This document shows positions 5,121 through 5,247 of a stretch of DNA of 5,247 nt, piece after piece. The position numbers were made by a program, and so were the translations under genes. This DNA is from Anaerobacillus sp. (GTDB lineage: Bacteria > Bacillota > Bacilli > Bacillales_H > Anaerobacillaceae), in assembly GCA_007120055.1 (NCBI GenBank), contig SKOL01000181.1, positions 1 through 5,247 on the forward strand, in the 5' to 3' direction. A model generated the notes under the pieces. It ran no database searches. It saw nothing but the letters and a program-made list of their open reading frames with translations, and was not told the origin of the DNA. Numbering within the stretch: position 1 is the first letter of the stretch; each line of letters begins with the position of its first letter.

Positions 5121-5247
5121 ATGGCTAAGGCAGATGAAATGATGGATATTTGCTTGTTAGCAGGTGAAATTATGCTAACATATGGAGCAGAGACGTATCG
5201 TGTTGAAGAAACGTTAGAAAGAATGGCGAAAGCGGCTAATCTGAAAA
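5121..5247 (+). CDS. Threonine/serine exporter (ThrE/YjjP-like) family protein, N-terminal fragment
   Basis: Forty-two codons from ATG are visible and the frame is still open at the window edge. The Shine-Dalgarno AAGGGGAG (5107-5114) is 6 nt from the ATG, which supports this start. The segment LLAGEIMLTYGAETYRVEETLERMAKAA resembles the N-terminus of the ThrE/YjjP (DUF1212) family, where a conserved GAETYRVE-like segment precedes the membrane helices. Family members export threonine and serine or are implicated in small-acid transport, often as a split pair of a long and a short membrane protein encoded together; whether a partner follows cannot be seen. In B. subtilis, tilS occupies this position after yabT, so the gene order differs here. 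The assignment rests on a short segment, and the substrate is not determined. Confidence 0.8.
   Translation, partial: MAKADEMMDICLLAGEIMLTYGAETYRVEETLERMAKAANLK

Overview
The window comes from a low-GC, endospore-forming Firmicute, most likely a Bacillaceae member related to alkaliphilic Bacillus-type genera; the genus cannot be fixed from the sequence. The call rests on gene content and order: the tail of yabR, then spoIIE, yabS and yabT, as in the Bacillus subtilis divIC-yabR-spoIIE-yabS-yabT-tilS-hprT region. All genes lie on the + strand.

Layout: 2-79 is the end of yabR, followed by an intrinsic terminator (135-166). Positions 167-398 hold the spoIIE regulatory region: a Spo0A-type promoter with an over-long spacer, and an unusual GTG start preceded directly by an ATG-TAA start-stop pair. 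spoIIE (399-2894) encodes the membrane PP2C phosphatase that activates sigma-F. A 408-base gap (2895-3302) contains no convincing gene. It holds two copies of a dispersed-looking repeat and, between them, an 86-nt element with a nearly perfect long hairpin. yabS (3303-4034) encodes a von Willebrand A-type protein whose motif order is circularly permuted. It overlaps yabT (4003-4974), a membrane-anchored Hanks-type Ser/Thr kinase with a 12-bp perfect hairpin inside its coding sequence. A third repeat copy (4984-5099) follows; its AT-rich end contains a good sigma-A promoter with a palindrome in the spacer. The window ends in the first 42 codons of a threonine/serine exporter-family gene (5121 onward), where B. 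subtilis has tilS.

Functionally, SpoIIE dephosphorylates the anti-anti-sigma factor SpoIIAA at the polar septum, and YabT is a septum-associated sporulation kinase in B. subtilis, so the core is a sporulation signalling cluster. YabS is a conserved neighbour without a proven role. The repeats occupy both gaps after spoIIE, which suggests they have reshaped how this cluster and the exporter gene are transcribed. No CRISPR array, tRNA, rRNA, phage or insertion-sequence transposase gene was seen.
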